Shown piece by piece: positions 12,050 to 22,478 of a stretch of 64,000 nt of DNA. Each line of letters starts with the position of its first letter. Position 1 is the first letter of the stretch. This DNA comes from Dendrobium chrysotoxum. Taxonomy: Eukaryota > Streptophyta > Magnoliopsida > Asparagales > Orchidaceae. Made by a program: the position numbers and the translations under genes. The notes beneath the pieces are model-generated. The model was not told where the DNA came from and ran no database searches. It saw only the letters and a list, made by a program, of their open reading frames with translations. The DNA lies in assembly GCA_019925795.1 (NCBI GenBank), contig CM034313.1:83979663-84043662 (forward strand), written 5' to 3'.

Positions 12050-15000
12050 ATTTTAATAATAATTATTGTTTTAAATATTTTTGCATATTTAAGTAATATT
12101 ATAATATGAGCATGCACAGCATGTGTATATGGATGTATTTCTGTAATAAGTTTGTTCAGCTAGTGTCACTAATTCTATTGGTGCTCAAAGAACAAAAACT
12201 TAACTGAAAGCCATGTTCATTAGTGAACTCGCTAATTTAAATAAATTAAAAGATATATATCTACACATAACAAGTTTTCAAAAATAACAATACCTTTCAG
12301 AGCTTCATGAAAAGTGGACTCCATTTCCTTTAGGTAATCTTTAAGCTTAGCAAGTTTTCCTGCAATGTCGGGACATGTCAATAGTCGAATAAAAGAATCA
12401 AATGAAGACACAAAGTTAAGATAAAGAAAAAACTTATTTAAATTACAACGCTGCAAATCCAATGTGTGTGCTGGTATTCTCATAAAAATAAGAAAATATC
12501 ATGGCAACCAAATATGACATGCTATTATGATAACATGACATACGTCCTGAAAATCAAAAGATCATAGTCATAAGGAAGAAAAAGCAAATAAAAGTTCTAT
12601 GATTTAACATTGGCCTCAATTTCAGGATCAACATACATGTCTTCATGTGTTTATGTTATACGGATGATCATAGCTCCATAAGTATAAATTACACATTTTT
12701 TATAACAAACACATGACTTCTTAGGAATCTATTGACATTTACTAAAGCTAGAAAATGAGGGCCATGTCTAAGCGGATTACATTTTAAAGCTAAATAGAAG
12801 CCATTGCCTTTAAAAAGAAACATAAAAAATCATAACAAATGTTTGTCAAAATAGTTTTTTGAAATAAAATAAATAAATAAACAAAATACTAGTGCCAACA
12901 TGATTGACTAAAAACAATTTTTGGCGTTAGTGCATGTATAAGTGTGTTATGCAAGAGATCATAGCATCAAAGCCTTAAATTACACATTAACATGCCTTTC
13001 TTGAAGAAAGGAGCATATTCGGTGTATCATTTTATTCATAAATTGTTGGATAATGGAAACTTGATATTGAACAAAATCAAAGACGCGGAGGATCCAACAA
13101 ACATGTTAAACAAGTTAGCGATCACAAAGAAGATGAGGATAATATAAGAATTTCTATTTTTCGATGGCCATTCTATCATTCCATTTAAAGGGCGTAATAA
13201 CCTATAATTATAATCTAAGGAATATGGTGAAACTGGTGTGGTACTCAATGTAAAAGTATTATCTCCAAACCACATAAGATTCATGAGTCTTCAGTGATCT
13301 TGTGATTTCTCTTTTATTATTGTGCTTTCATTCTTAACATAGACCCTCAGTATGCAGGCATAACACTTCAAGCAAGTTCACCTTCAAACAAAAGTGATAC
13401 GTCATCAAAAATCATCTTGATTGGGCATGAACCTTGATGCATATTTGGAATGGAAACTTCCGAAGTTAAATTCACGATCATCCAAACTTTGATTTCAACA
13501 AGCATATAATTGAACTGAACATCTCGACAAAAAGAACCCAATGATAGCAAAAATGGTCCAATTCAAGCTTGAATGAACCCAGATCGAGCACTTGAAACAG
13601 AATTAAAAATTCAAAACATATTAATTGGATGGCCGAATAATCTCTAAATTTGGCATGCTTATAATCAAATCAAGTATCTTGACAAGACGAATCCAACAAG
13701 CCGAAGATCACTCAAGGCTCTTAGATACTAAAGAAACAATCTATGTTCTAAGGGATCAATACAAGCCATCTGATGGAGTGTTCTGGATTTTGGCACCGAG
13801 AATGCCACTTTCAAAAATCTATAAATTGGCCCCCACTCTCTATATGAGGGAGGCTGGGGCTTAGACTTGGAGATTCGATTTTGGCTTAAGAAGCAAGAGA
13901 GCTCTAAGGCTCTATGAATCCTGGAGCACCCCACAAGGACAACCTCCAAACCACTGTCCAACCGTCGTCGTTGAACCACTGGCTGACAAACGCCATCAAA
14001 CAACCGCCCCATGCCTCCATTGGGTAATTGCCAGACCACCACAGTCCGAACACCCCCCCCCCCACACACACACACACACAAACTGTATCATCGCATCACG
14101 GTCATTCGACGTCCATCGCCGGACTAAAATCCTCCGACCGTCGTTGCCTGGCTACGGTCCTTCAAACCACCTTCGTCCAACCACAATCCTTCTTACCACC
14201 GTTGTCTGACCACGGTCCTTCGGATCACCATCACCCTACGACAGACCTTCGACCACCATCGCCCTACGATAGACCTCCGACCATCGTCACCCGACTGCAA
14301 TTCTTCTGACCACTATCGCCCAACTATGGTCCTTCAGACCACCATCACCCGACTACGGTACTTCCGAGCACTATCATACGACAACAGTGATCTGAAGTCA
14401 TCCCCCAACTACGATCATTCCAACCTCCGCTGCTAGACTACAAATCTGCAATCCTTATGATCAACGCCGCCCAACTACAATCCACCCGAATTACCACCAC
14501 CCAACTATAGTCCTCCGACCATCACTGTCCGACTATAGTCCTCTAACTACCGTTGCCAAACTGCAATCCTCTTTTATAAGGTCTTCTGACAGTTGTTGTT
14601 AGAATACATTGACAACCGCTGACCTCATCACCTATCACCACTAACAACATCAAAGCATGTCATTATTTATATGATAGATACAAGCCATCAACACCAACTT
14701 TGACTCTCAATATCAGCACTGAAATTTATGCTAGACTTTTTGGTTTCTAGTCTCCTCTTCTTAAGGGAGTATGACCAAACAAATAAGCAAACAATCTCTT
14801 AATGATAGCTCATATGCCACAAGGCTGTTCCAACTTCAACTAAGTAATATGTTCTATTACCTTCCATTGAGGAAGGGCATCATTTGTAATCAATAACAAG
14901 CAATAGTGAAATCATTTTAGCAATAACAAGCTCCGTAGTTTTTCCCTTTCCTGGGTTTTCCGCATAAAAACTCAATGTCTCTTGCAATTCTTGTACCCCT

Positions 15001-15709
15001 CTCTTATTTGTGTATGCTAGATCTTCTTACAAAGCAAAGACATTAAACTTTATATCTCTATACCACTGCTAATGTTCTGGCGCGCAACAAAAAAGTAACG
15101 TGTTGTTTGAATTTTTCACATGACAAAACAAACTAGAATAAAATCCGAAAGTAAATGTGTCATCCTCATTTGAGTTCAACTATAGAAATTTTAGATGTTA
15201 AAATTCATAATGAGGAAGAAGGCCATTAATGATGCTCAAAGTCCGAACATAAGTTTCCAATATTTCCAGTTTATAACTTCCACCACACATCATGATCTAA
15301 ATCTTCTTGCTCAATCCGCTCTGACATACAAAAAGCGAGTTCATTTATTAATGCCGACTTTGATAAATTTAACAGCAACAAAAAGCTAAAAAATGTTCCG
15401 ATTGGCATCTAAAAACGAATCATTTTGAAAGAATCATGAGGCATCCAACGAAATGGATGAGAGAAAGAGGGATGAAAGACGTTCAAACCGCACGATTTGA
15501 ACAAAAAAGCTTTTTCAATCAAAAAAAAAAAAATTCTGACCTCGATTAGTTTCGGCATTTTCAACTAATGGCTTGATGGACTTGATAGGCTCCCGGATGG
15601 AAGTCGCCAGAAGTCCAGATCTCTCACAGCAGGCTCGTATTTCCTGCTCGCAGGCCAGTCGAAGCTGCGCCATCTTCAGGCGCGTAGACTGCTCCGATGT
15701 CATCACCAT
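8090..15709 (-). CDS. SPC25: kinetochore protein SPC25 (NDC80 complex subunit), 7 exons
   Basis: Predicted join on the minus strand: 15709-15541, 12359-12294, 10835-10689, 8774-8661, 8554-8465, 8374-8252, 8106-8090. Every junction is GT-AG and the sum is 726 nt, 241 residues plus stop. SPC25 pairs with SPC24 to anchor the NDC80 complex to the inner kinetochore. Residues about 30-130 are heptad-like and charged (GKLAKLKDYLKEMEST, RIEYLKKTVDDQRAKKDEYE), fitting the coiled coil. Residues about 150-236 fit the globular RWD-like head: TDWYRSVLGF, GVKFIFNKID, NPELHDIDDLIEELN, NGLFKFVRVMREKFQ. The start at 15709 is followed by in-frame ATGs at 15703 and 15673, and any of them could be used. The last exon (GCHWV-stop) is the weakest call; reading through its donor would instead add residues to a stop at 8112. 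All introns are phase 1. Family assignment is strong, ends less so. Confidence 0.88.
8565..8598. repeat. (GA)n microsatellite at an SPC25 splice acceptor
   Basis: A run of AG dinucleotides on the plus strand. On the transcribed minus strand it is CT-rich and ends about nine bases before the AG that starts exon 5, so it forms the polypyrimidine tract of that acceptor. Confidence 0.9.
8775..10688 (-). other. SPC25 intron 3, AT-rich, with simple repeats
   Basis: GT-AG intron of 1,914 bases between exons 3 and 4. It holds the palindrome at 9243-9290 and a TA run to 9329. No coding domain was recognised. Confidence 0.75.
9243..9290. repeat. perfect 48-bp palindrome with an (AT)14 core
   Basis: AACTGATGCA at 9243-9252 and its exact reverse complement TGCATCAGTT at 9281-9290 flank 28 bases of AT repeat, which is itself self-complementary. 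A second TA run follows at 9295-9327. The whole can fold as a hairpin or cruciform. Confidence 0.95.
11221..11282. repeat. 32-bp tandem duplication
   Basis: Thirty identical bases starting CAGATGAGAGCACTTGGTTC occur at 11221-11250 and 11253-11282, separated by CA. Perfect identity implies a recent event. Confidence 0.95.
12011..12048. repeat. (TA)n microsatellite
   Basis: Uninterrupted TA dinucleotides inside SPC25 intron 2. Confidence 0.95.
13820..13826 (+). promoter_or_regulatory. TATA-like box in a putative inserted segment
   Basis: TATAAAT lies upstream of a G/C-richer stretch that leads into the minisatellite, as a retroelement leader might. It runs antisense to SPC25. Only the box itself is seen; promoter activity is conjecture. 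Confidence 0.2.
14053..14082. repeat. C-run plus (CA)n microsatellite
   Basis: About eleven C residues pass directly into a CA dinucleotide run inside SPC25 intron 1. Confidence 0.9.
14100..14580. repeat. degenerate minisatellite, unit about 29 bp
   Basis: Successive units share the pattern TCCTTC-GACCACC-TCGCCC-ACTACGG with many substitutions (for example near 14155, 14185, 14214, 14243, 14330). Unit length is 28-29 bases and at least twelve units can be followed. The units decay towards 14580. Confidence 0.7.
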
Positions 15710-16319
15710 CCCTCCACTGCTGCTCAGCGCATAACCACACTCTCTTTTACCGTGCCAAGGAAGTGACCGGCCGGCGTAAAAACCTAAACTTTCGCAGAAA
15801 TTCTCGTCGCCTGAAGGGTAAAGATCGCCGGAATTTGTACGGCTATCAGAGGGAAGCCGGTGGAAGGGGAAAGAATGGTTGAGGAGCCACAAAGCGTCGT
15901 CGAGGGCTTCAAAATAAACTTCAGCCCGCTCTTTGATAACCTTCCCGATTCAAAACATCTGAGGATTGGTGCACGGTTCATAGCGCATATAAACCCCGAA
16001 CTGGGCCTCTGCTACCTTTGAAGTTATCTCGGCTATTTTGCGCGCACTCCTGCTCGGCTCCAGAGAATTTGGCTGGAAGTGGGGTCCTAACTTTACGAAG
16101 GGCGCTCAATACTTCCACGATGTCCTAATTTTATTTTGAACTCAATATGAGTTCAAGTTTTAAGTCAAATTCTTAATATTTTCAGTCAAAAGCTAATTTT
16201 TGAACTAAATTGAAATTTAAGTTGATTCTGCACTCATATTGAACAATTCTGAGATGAAAAAACTTGTGTATATATATGCATATATAGTTGAAAAATGTAA
16301 CAATTTTGAAATCTTCAAT
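15710..16319 (-). promoter_or_regulatory. SPC25 upstream region with an E2F-like site
   Basis: The region upstream of SPC25 has a GC-richer stretch up to about 16100, unlike the AT-rich surroundings. TTTTGCGCGC at 16036-16045 differs at one position from the E2F consensus TTTSGCGC and lies about 330 bases upstream of the start codon. Many cell-division genes are E2F targets, so the site is plausible, but one near-match is weak evidence. No convincing TATA box was found. Confidence 0.35.
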
Positions 16320-16456
16320 GGCTTTAAAATTTTATTTGGGACAATTTTCTTATTGATTTCTAAAATAATTTTTTGGTACAAAAGTTTTTATAACTAGAAA
16401 CATTGTACTAGAAAATTTATTTAAAAAATAGTAAGAAAGCTCTCCCAAATGAAGCC
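16320..16456. mobile_element. diverged Tourist-like MITE
   Basis: The right end in reverse reads GGCTTCATTTGGGAGAGCTT, and the left end keeps GGCTTTA followed by ATTTGGGACAATTTTCTTA. Both ends match the two better MITEs at 61539 and 61824. TAA follows the right end, but the left flank does not match, so the target duplication is eroded. Confidence 0.5.
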
Positions 16457-16825
16457 TAAATTTACATTTTTGAGCTAACTCAAAATCAAATCACAGTCAG
16501 TTGAATCGACTCAAATTATATATGATTTTAGTAGGTTATTTATTGAATGAAGTATGTGTAGCAATAGACAAAAACAGCATCTTTTTGCACGCTTTACTCT
16601 AACAATCAACATATTCATTAAATCATTTTAGATTAAATCTACGTGCAATAGTTTCAAATAATGTTTGAGAGAATTGATGACTTTTCGGTTGAAAATATTG
16701 TTTGAAAATATTATGCATAGATTTAATCTAAAATTAAAAACAAATTATTAAAAGTCAATGTGGTAAAACTCACTTATTAGGGAAGAGTTCAAAAATTGAA
16801 AGAAGAAATAAAAACTATTAAGTTA
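16457..16825. other. spacer without recognisable content
   Basis: AT-rich; it may include the eroded 5' part of the hAT relic that becomes recognisable at 16826. Confidence 0.4.
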
Positions 16826-16937
16826 TGTTGGAGAGCATATTAGTTTACATAATAAGGCAAGACAGTAAAGAACATAATCTTCCTGCTTTATGGTTGAGCA
16901 AAAATGAGAAAAACAAAAAAGAATATAGGATCATGTT
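16826..16937 (+). pseudogene. hAT transposase relic, 5' piece, interrupted by the Tat-like element
   Basis: The plus strand reads GEHISLHNKARQ, two stops, and then EKNKKEYRI just before the LTR. N-terminal parts of plant hAT transposases of the DUF4371/ZMYM1-like type have HN-x-AR and KEYRIRL motifs at this spacing, followed by D-x-x-RFLL. That next motif is found on the far side of the gypsy element at 27490, in the same frame. The 5' end is too eroded to place. Confidence 0.7.
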
Positions 16938-17926
16938 TGTTGCGGACTCAAATATACGCGGCGATAGAGTTTAATTTTCCGTCTCAGCGTTATACGTATA
17001 TCCAGCACACAAACAGAATTGAAATAGTAACACCAGGATTTTTACATGGAAAACCCTGGAAAGGGAAAAAAACCACGGGGCCACGCCCAGTTGAAAGAGT
17101 TCCACTAGCGTTGTTTGAAATAAATGAGAATGATTCGTCCTTGAAATTCAGGAAGATCATATTACAATGAGTATTGAAAGTTGATTACAAGGCCAAGCAG
17201 AGTTCCGACGTCACTCGGGTGTCCGGCAAAATTCCGGCGTCACTTGGAAGTTGGACAGAATTACGACGTTACTCTGGCGTCGGGCTGAGCTCCGGTGTAC
17301 TTAGGGCGCCCAACGGTGTTCCGTTGATGTTCCGGCGGGGTCCCGGTGGTGTTCCGGCGGTGTTCCGGCGGTGGTCGAGGAGGAGTTATTCCCTCCTAGA
17401 CTTCTCTTCTCTTCTTCTCTTCTTGGCTTAGGTCCCTCCTTAAGAGAAATGAGGGGCTATTTATAGTTTTTCTGGAGTGACATAGCTCGTAAATAGATGA
17501 GGGATCAGAGGCAAATAAGGAGTGATCCGGATGAACGGCCAATATTGAATCCCTTGATCGTGAACCGTTTATTGAGCATTTTAAGATCTTAACGGTATCA
17601 GAATTCTGCGATCTTGGGCTCGTTGGATTCGTCTCGTCGAGCCGCTCGATTTGACTATAAGCTCGTCAAAATCGGAGACCGTTTGGTAACTCAAATTGCT
17701 GTTCGAGGTTTCCAACAGCGCTTCGGGTACATGATTTGGACTCATTTGGGCTCGGATTGAGTCGAATTTGGTGTCGTTGGGTTCGTATTTCCAAGACGCT
17801 CAGTTCGACTATAAGCTTGCTGAAATCAGAGTTTAAATGATCTCCGAATTAATTTTTGAAGTTTCCAACTTGTGTTTTTGCTTCGAGATTCGTGCTCAAT
17901 TAAGATAATTTTTCGATGACATATCA
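16938..17926 (-). repeat. LTR, downstream (3') copy of the Tat-like element, 989 bp
   Basis: It starts TGTTGCGGACTCAAATATA and ends GACATATCA on the plus strand. Compared with the other LTR it keeps a 15-base segment near 16980 and about 22 extra bases in a TTCCGGCGG repeat near 17345; these two differences account for the whole 37-base difference in length. A polypurine tract adjoins it at 17927. Confidence 0.95.
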
Positions 17927-17945
17927 GTTGCCCCCCTATTTTCGG
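17927..17945 (-). other. polypurine tract next to the 3' LTR
   Basis: On the minus strand AAAATAGGGGGGCAAC abuts the LTR start. Polypurine tracts prime plus-strand DNA synthesis, and its position fixes the element's minus orientation. Confidence 0.8.
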
Positions 17946-18418
17946 ACGTCGAAGCTCAAGGAGTCTAAAAATACTTGTTCTGGTATTTTACATTGGTCGA
18001 ATCGTAAAAAATTGCGTTCAAAAAGATATTATTTTGCTCAAACTTGATTGTAGATGCCTCGTTGAACTCCGAAAATATCAAAATTGAATCCGAAACGTCG
18101 AAAAACATGTCCGGGGACCCCAAAAACGTCCGATTTGGACCGTCCGGGCCCAAAATCGGAGCCCGGTAACGCATAGGCGGCCGGCTGCCGGCGGCGGCCC
18201 GTGCGGGCGGGCGGCAGTTGCCGCCCCCCTTTTTTTTTTTTTGCGGGGCCCCACAACCTTTTTTTTTAATTCGTAAATAACTATTTTTTGTCCCAAAAAA
18301 TTTCGAAAAAATTCTGAAAAATTCAAAGATTTTTCTAGAAGCTTTCTCCCTCCAATTTTCAAACTTTTCCCCTCTCTGTTTTCAATATTTTTGTCTCTTT
18401 TTCTCCCCTTTTTCATCC
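17946..18418. other. Tat-like element spacer upstream of the antisense ORF
   Basis: A GC-rich block (about 18110-18250) with GGCGGCC-type runs, then T- and C-rich leader-like sequence. No frame is convincing. Confidence 0.5.
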
Positions 18419-18426
18419 TATAAATA
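18419..18426 (+). promoter_or_regulatory. TATA box for the antisense ORF
   Basis: TATAAATA followed by a C-run and pyrimidine-rich leader sits about 270 bases before the ATG at 18695, on the strand opposite to gag-pol. Position and context fit a core promoter serving the extra ORF. The sequence is exact; promoter function is inferred. Confidence 0.55.
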
Positions 18427-18694
18427 CCCCCCTTTGGGTAATGAAAATTTGCACCACATCTCCCTCTCCCTCTGACTTTCTAGCTTTTGGCATTCTGAGG
18501 CCTTCCGCCGTTTTTAAGTAGGTGACTTTCCCTACTTGATTCGGCGCCCCTCCTTTTGCGCAGAAGTTAACGGCTTCCTCCCTACCTCTCTCCGTTTTTC
18601 CCCCTTTTTCTTCCTACTTTGGAGGCTTTCCGCAGTCTTTCGTAGGTGATTTTTTCTACTTAGATTTGCGCCCCTCTTTAGTAAAGGAAGCGAA

Positions 18695-20373
18695 ATGGAT
18701 GATCCTGTATCCTCAAAAAATCCTTCGGAAGATCGTCCTGCGCAACGATCTGAAGTTTCAAAGAGGATTCAAAAGGCGCCGAAAGCTGACGATGTGATTT
18801 CCACCATCACTGAGGACTCTTTCATCTCGTTTAGGAAAAAATTTCATTTTCCTAATGATTTGGTGATGAAGGTGCCGGCCAGATCTGATCGTGCATGCTT
18901 CCCTCCTCCGGGATATGTGACGGTGTACGAGTTTAATTTGCGAGCGGGGCTGCGGTTTCCTCCTGCTTCTGAACTGATCGATATTCTAACTATTTGTGGG
19001 GTGTGCTTATCCCAGTTTTCCTACAGAGTCATGTCGATCGTGATGGGCCTGATCGTGCTTTTTAGAGACCGTGGAGTGGTACTTTCCTCAGAGTGCCTTT
19101 CTCGGATGGGGCGTCTCTTTAGCGACGCGCAGGGACGTATTTCTTTCAGGTCCAAGTGGTTGGACATCCGCACTCGAGACCCCTCGAAAGGTTGGATCAG
19201 TAATTTTTTTATGTGCAGAATGATTGGGGCCTTTAGGAGAAATAGGGGAAGTTGAAAGAGCTGCCTGTCCCCCTTCATATTGGAGCAGAAGATTTATTGA
19301 GGATACTCAAGCTCCCTAATTTAGATGCTCTTCACTACGAGGTGTGTTACTTGAGTAGATACATAGATGAAGAGTACTTGTTCAAGGTTGGATTATCTAC
19401 TCAAGCAGGAAGGTCACATGCTCAAATGTTGAAGAAGTCTGCTAGAGTTCCAGAAGTGGTTCCCCAAAAGAACCACTCCAAGCGACCAGGGAGTGAGGAA
19501 GGTTTGCAGGCACCGAGGAAGAAGAAGGCAGATGAGGTTTTGATAGTTGTTAGCAAAGGTCCTCGAGTTTCTCCATCCAAGTCATACATTCCAGAAAATG
19601 TGTTGAACCATCAGTGTATTGGTCGCCGGCGGGCTGAGGAGTTGGTGAGTTCTCCTTTACTTCTTCCTCTTTTTTTTATATTTCTTAAGGAATATATTTC
19701 TGATATACTCTTGTCTCAGTATTCTGATTTCAAGCTCGAGATGACCAAGACTCTGAATGATTGGAACAAAGAGTTTATGAAGGTTAAATACCTTCAGGGA
19801 GAGTACAAGAAGAAATATGACAGCAAAGTGAAGGAGATGAAGGTGGTGGAGGATCAGCTTGAAGGGTGTAGAGCAGAGTTGGCCAACAAGATCACTTCAG
19901 CCTCTTCTCAGAATGAACGGATGGATCGTTTGCATATAGAGTTTGTGGAGGCACAGGCGACGATCAAGCAGCAGGAAAAGACTCAGCAAATCCTTGAGGC
20001 TGAGAATGAGAGGCTTCAGAGTTTGCTGTCCGAGAAGGAGACCCAGCAGTTGCCATCTGCAGTTATTGAAGAGTTCAAGAAATCTTATGCTTTCAAGAAC
20101 ATCATTGAGGACCACATTCAGGAAGCTAGCAGTCATATTTATGATGTGGAGGTGAAGGCCTTGGAGGCAGAGTGCGCAGAGGATGGCTTCATCAGGGGCT
20201 TTATGAAGGGCGTACGTACAGTACATCGCAAGACTGGAGCGGAGATCGAGGGGTTGACTCCTAGCCAGGCTTCTGGTGATGCTTCTTCAGACTCTGGTGG
20301 TGAAGAGCTGGAGAGTGAGTTGCAGCGAGCTTTTGCCTTGGAGGAGGACGAGGATGATGTTGAGATTCTGTAG
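18695..20373 (+). pseudogene. antisense extra ORF of the Tat-like element (Transposase_28-like), broken
   Basis: The first frame (18695-19255) carries CFPPPGYVTVYEFNLRAGLR and LRFPPASELIDILTICG, matching the 'putative gypsy type transposon' family (Pfam Transposase_28). The family continues in another frame: WG then KLKELPVPLHIG, running from about 19210 and open from 19252 to 20373. The switch falls near a run of T at 19202-19209, and two in-frame TAG codons follow, so the original single ORF is broken. The second half is basic, then a long heptad-like coiled coil (about 19735-20110), and ends in an acidic tail (EEDEDDVEIL). Function is unknown. Extra ORFs antisense to gag-pol are known in plant Tat elements. 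Confidence 0.75.
19645..19719 (+). other. probable 75-nt intron in the antisense ORF
   Basis: GAGTTG precedes a GTGAGT donor at 19645, and a pyrimidine-rich stretch ends in TTGTCTCAG at 19719. The 75 bases are a multiple of three and, if translated, add a hydrophobic run (LLLPLFFIFL) into an otherwise charged protein. Confidence 0.6.
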
Positions 20374-21102
20374 GATGTCTTTGATGTTATTTTGTATCAC
20401 TTTGCTTTCTTTCTAGTGATTGTATGTATGCTCGATGTTGATGTTTCTATTTAGTATACTCGATGTTCAGTGATATATAAAGAAGTTGTTGATATTTTTT
20501 TCTCACATGCAAATGAAATTCACTTAGTTTGACTTCAGTTTGGATGAGAGTATTTTAGTGAGCTCTTTTTGACTTGAGCAAATGTGAGATATCCTTTTTT
20601 AAAGGTTTTGACCTATCCGGGGTTATTAGTGAAAGCATTTGCTTGGTGATATTAACCTGTCCGGACAAGGTCAGATCAAGTCCCTTTGGAATTGATCATC
20701 AAATGATTTTGATATCCAAGATATCCTGCTAGGATATTCGATATATCCGAGCTTGTTAGTCAAAGCCTTTGCTTGATGACATTAACCTGTGCGGAAGAGG
20801 TCAGATCAAATCCCTCTGGGATTGATCATTCAGTGATTGAGATACAATATAGATTGTGTATTTCTCGAATCACAGAAAAAGAGTTTGGAGAGAAGAGACA
20901 ATAGCACGACAAAGTGAATATCACATTGCTTCGTAATATAAGATAGCAGTTCCCTAGAACAACTTAGGGATACAAGAAAAAAGTTCTTCTATAATCAACA
21001 CATAAGGGATGTACGAAAAACTTTAAAGACACATAACACGACTACAGGAGAAGATAAAATGTAAGACAAACATAACACATAGACAAATAGTAGTATCAAC
21101 TC
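20374..21102. other. region between antisense ORF and integrase, with a diverged duplication
   Basis: The two ORFs converge here. Two related blocks start near 20610 and 20740 (period about 130), sharing TTAACCTGT and GGTCAGATCAA. The rest is AT-rich. Confidence 0.65.
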
Positions 21103-22478
21103 TTACTGATAGTATTTACGAAGGTTGCCCACGTTCCAAGTTCGGGGAAGCATTTTTCCACTAGCATCCTTCAGTTTGAAGGTTTCAGGCTTTACCATAG
21201 CCGCTACCAAATAAGGACCCTCCCAGAGGGGGGAGAGCTTGTTACTCTGAGGGCCTTTTCCAACAGCTTCAATGCTTCGTAGTACTAAGTCTCCAATGGT
21301 GATAGGGTGAGGTTTCACCCTTCGATTATAGTGACGGGCGATTCTTTGGTGGTATGCAGTGGTTCTGAGTGAGGCTTCATCTCTTACTTATGGGAGGAGA
21401 TCCAAATTTGCTCTAAGCCTCTCCTCGTTGTTATTGAAATCAAAAGTCTGAACTCTGTAGCTAGGAACTCCGATATCAACCGGTATGACTGCTTCTGTAC
21501 CAAAGCAAAGGTTATATGGGGTTTCCCCTGTAGGAGTTCTGGCGGTGGTCCGATCAGCCCTTTCAGAATTGTTCGATTTGTAACCTCTGTTTGTCCACTA
21601 GCTTGAGGATGGGCAATAGCTATGTGAACGAGCTGAATATAAAAATCCTTACAAAATGATGTAAAGATCTTCCTGGTGAACTGTGTCCCGTTATCAGTGA
21701 CGATTTTCGCAGGAATGCCAAAGCGACATATTATGTTCTTCCATAAGAATTGCTTGGCATTTGCTTCAATAATCTTCGCCAAAGGTTCTGCCTCTACCCA
21801 TTTGGTGAAGTAATCTACAGCCAGAATAATGAATTTTTGCTGTCCAATGGCTATAGGAAAAGGTCCCATTATATCAATTCCCCATTAGGCAAAAGGCCAG
21901 GGACTTTGAAGTGATGCAAGCTCCAGAGCGGGTGTATGAGTGAGGTTGGAATGCAGTTGATAGTTTTCGCACTTTTGTGTAAACTCAAGTGCGTCCTGTT
22001 TCATTGTAGGCCAATAGAATCCCTGTCTCATAATCTTGTAAGCCGACACTCTTCCTCCCAAATGTTCTTCATATACTCCTGAATGAACTTCTCGAAGTGC
22101 GTAATCAGCTTCTGATGGTGGGAGACACTTGAGGTACGGCCCAATGAAGGAGCGCTTATATAACTCGTTGCCAATAATGGTGAAATTTGTAGCTTGTCTC
22201 CGAAGTCGTATTGCAGCTATGGGTTCTTCAGGTAGCACCCCATCTTTCAGAAAAGATAAGATGGGTTCGATCCAAGACATCTCTCTTGGCTCGTCAATTG
22301 ACTGTATGACCCACGGACCCTGAATGCTTGGAAAGTGGATCTCCTCGATACATCTTCTTTTATAGATGTCCCTTGTTGTTGATGTAGCAAGTTTTGAAAG
22401 AGCATCTGCTCTCGCATTTTGCTCTCGGGAAATATGTATGATATGGTACTCTCTTATGCGGGCCAAGAGTAACTTCAC
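21103..22478 (-). pseudogene. Tat-like element integrase, with RNase H tail, broken
   Basis: The minus frame from 22478 first gives the end of RNase H (ISREQNARADALSKLA), then the integrase zinc region. That region has H..H as HSGVYEEHLGG, but the cysteine pair reads CENY where C-x2-C is expected. A TAA stop at 21885-21887 precedes the catalytic core. The core has D in GIDIMGPFP, D in VTDNGTQF and E in QASGQTEVTN, so the DDE residues are present. A stop at 21384 and frame changes separate the C-terminal domain (21318-21103; GDLVLRSIEAVGKG, LSPLWEGPYLV). No chromodomain follows, as expected for Tat. Confidence 0.88.

Larger units (their letters stand above)
10836..12293 (-). other. SPC25 intron 2
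   Basis: GT-AG intron of 1,458 bases. It contains the 32-base tandem duplication at 11221-11282 and a TA microsatellite at 12011-12048. Frames in 11704-12056 are low-complexity and not convincing. Confidence 0.75.
12360..15540 (-). other. SPC25 intron 1, 3.2 kb, with repeats
   Basis: GT-AG intron of 3,181 bases. It contains a TATA-like box (13820), a C-run and CA microsatellite (14053-14082) and a minisatellite (14100-14580). The block 13600-14700 looks like inserted material, but no terminal repeats could be paired. Confidence 0.7.

Noticed and set aside
14100..14580. CRISPR-like repeat array
   Set aside because: Units are tandem without spacers and the genome is that of a plant.
13600..14700. 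Endogenous pararetrovirus or LTR in SPC25 intron 1
   Set aside because: A TATA-like box and leader-like composition only; no coat, movement or RT motif and no terminal repeats.
16904..17431. Open frames across 16904-17431 as genes
   Set aside because: They fall in the LTR, and the same frames recur in the other LTR at 26493-26957.
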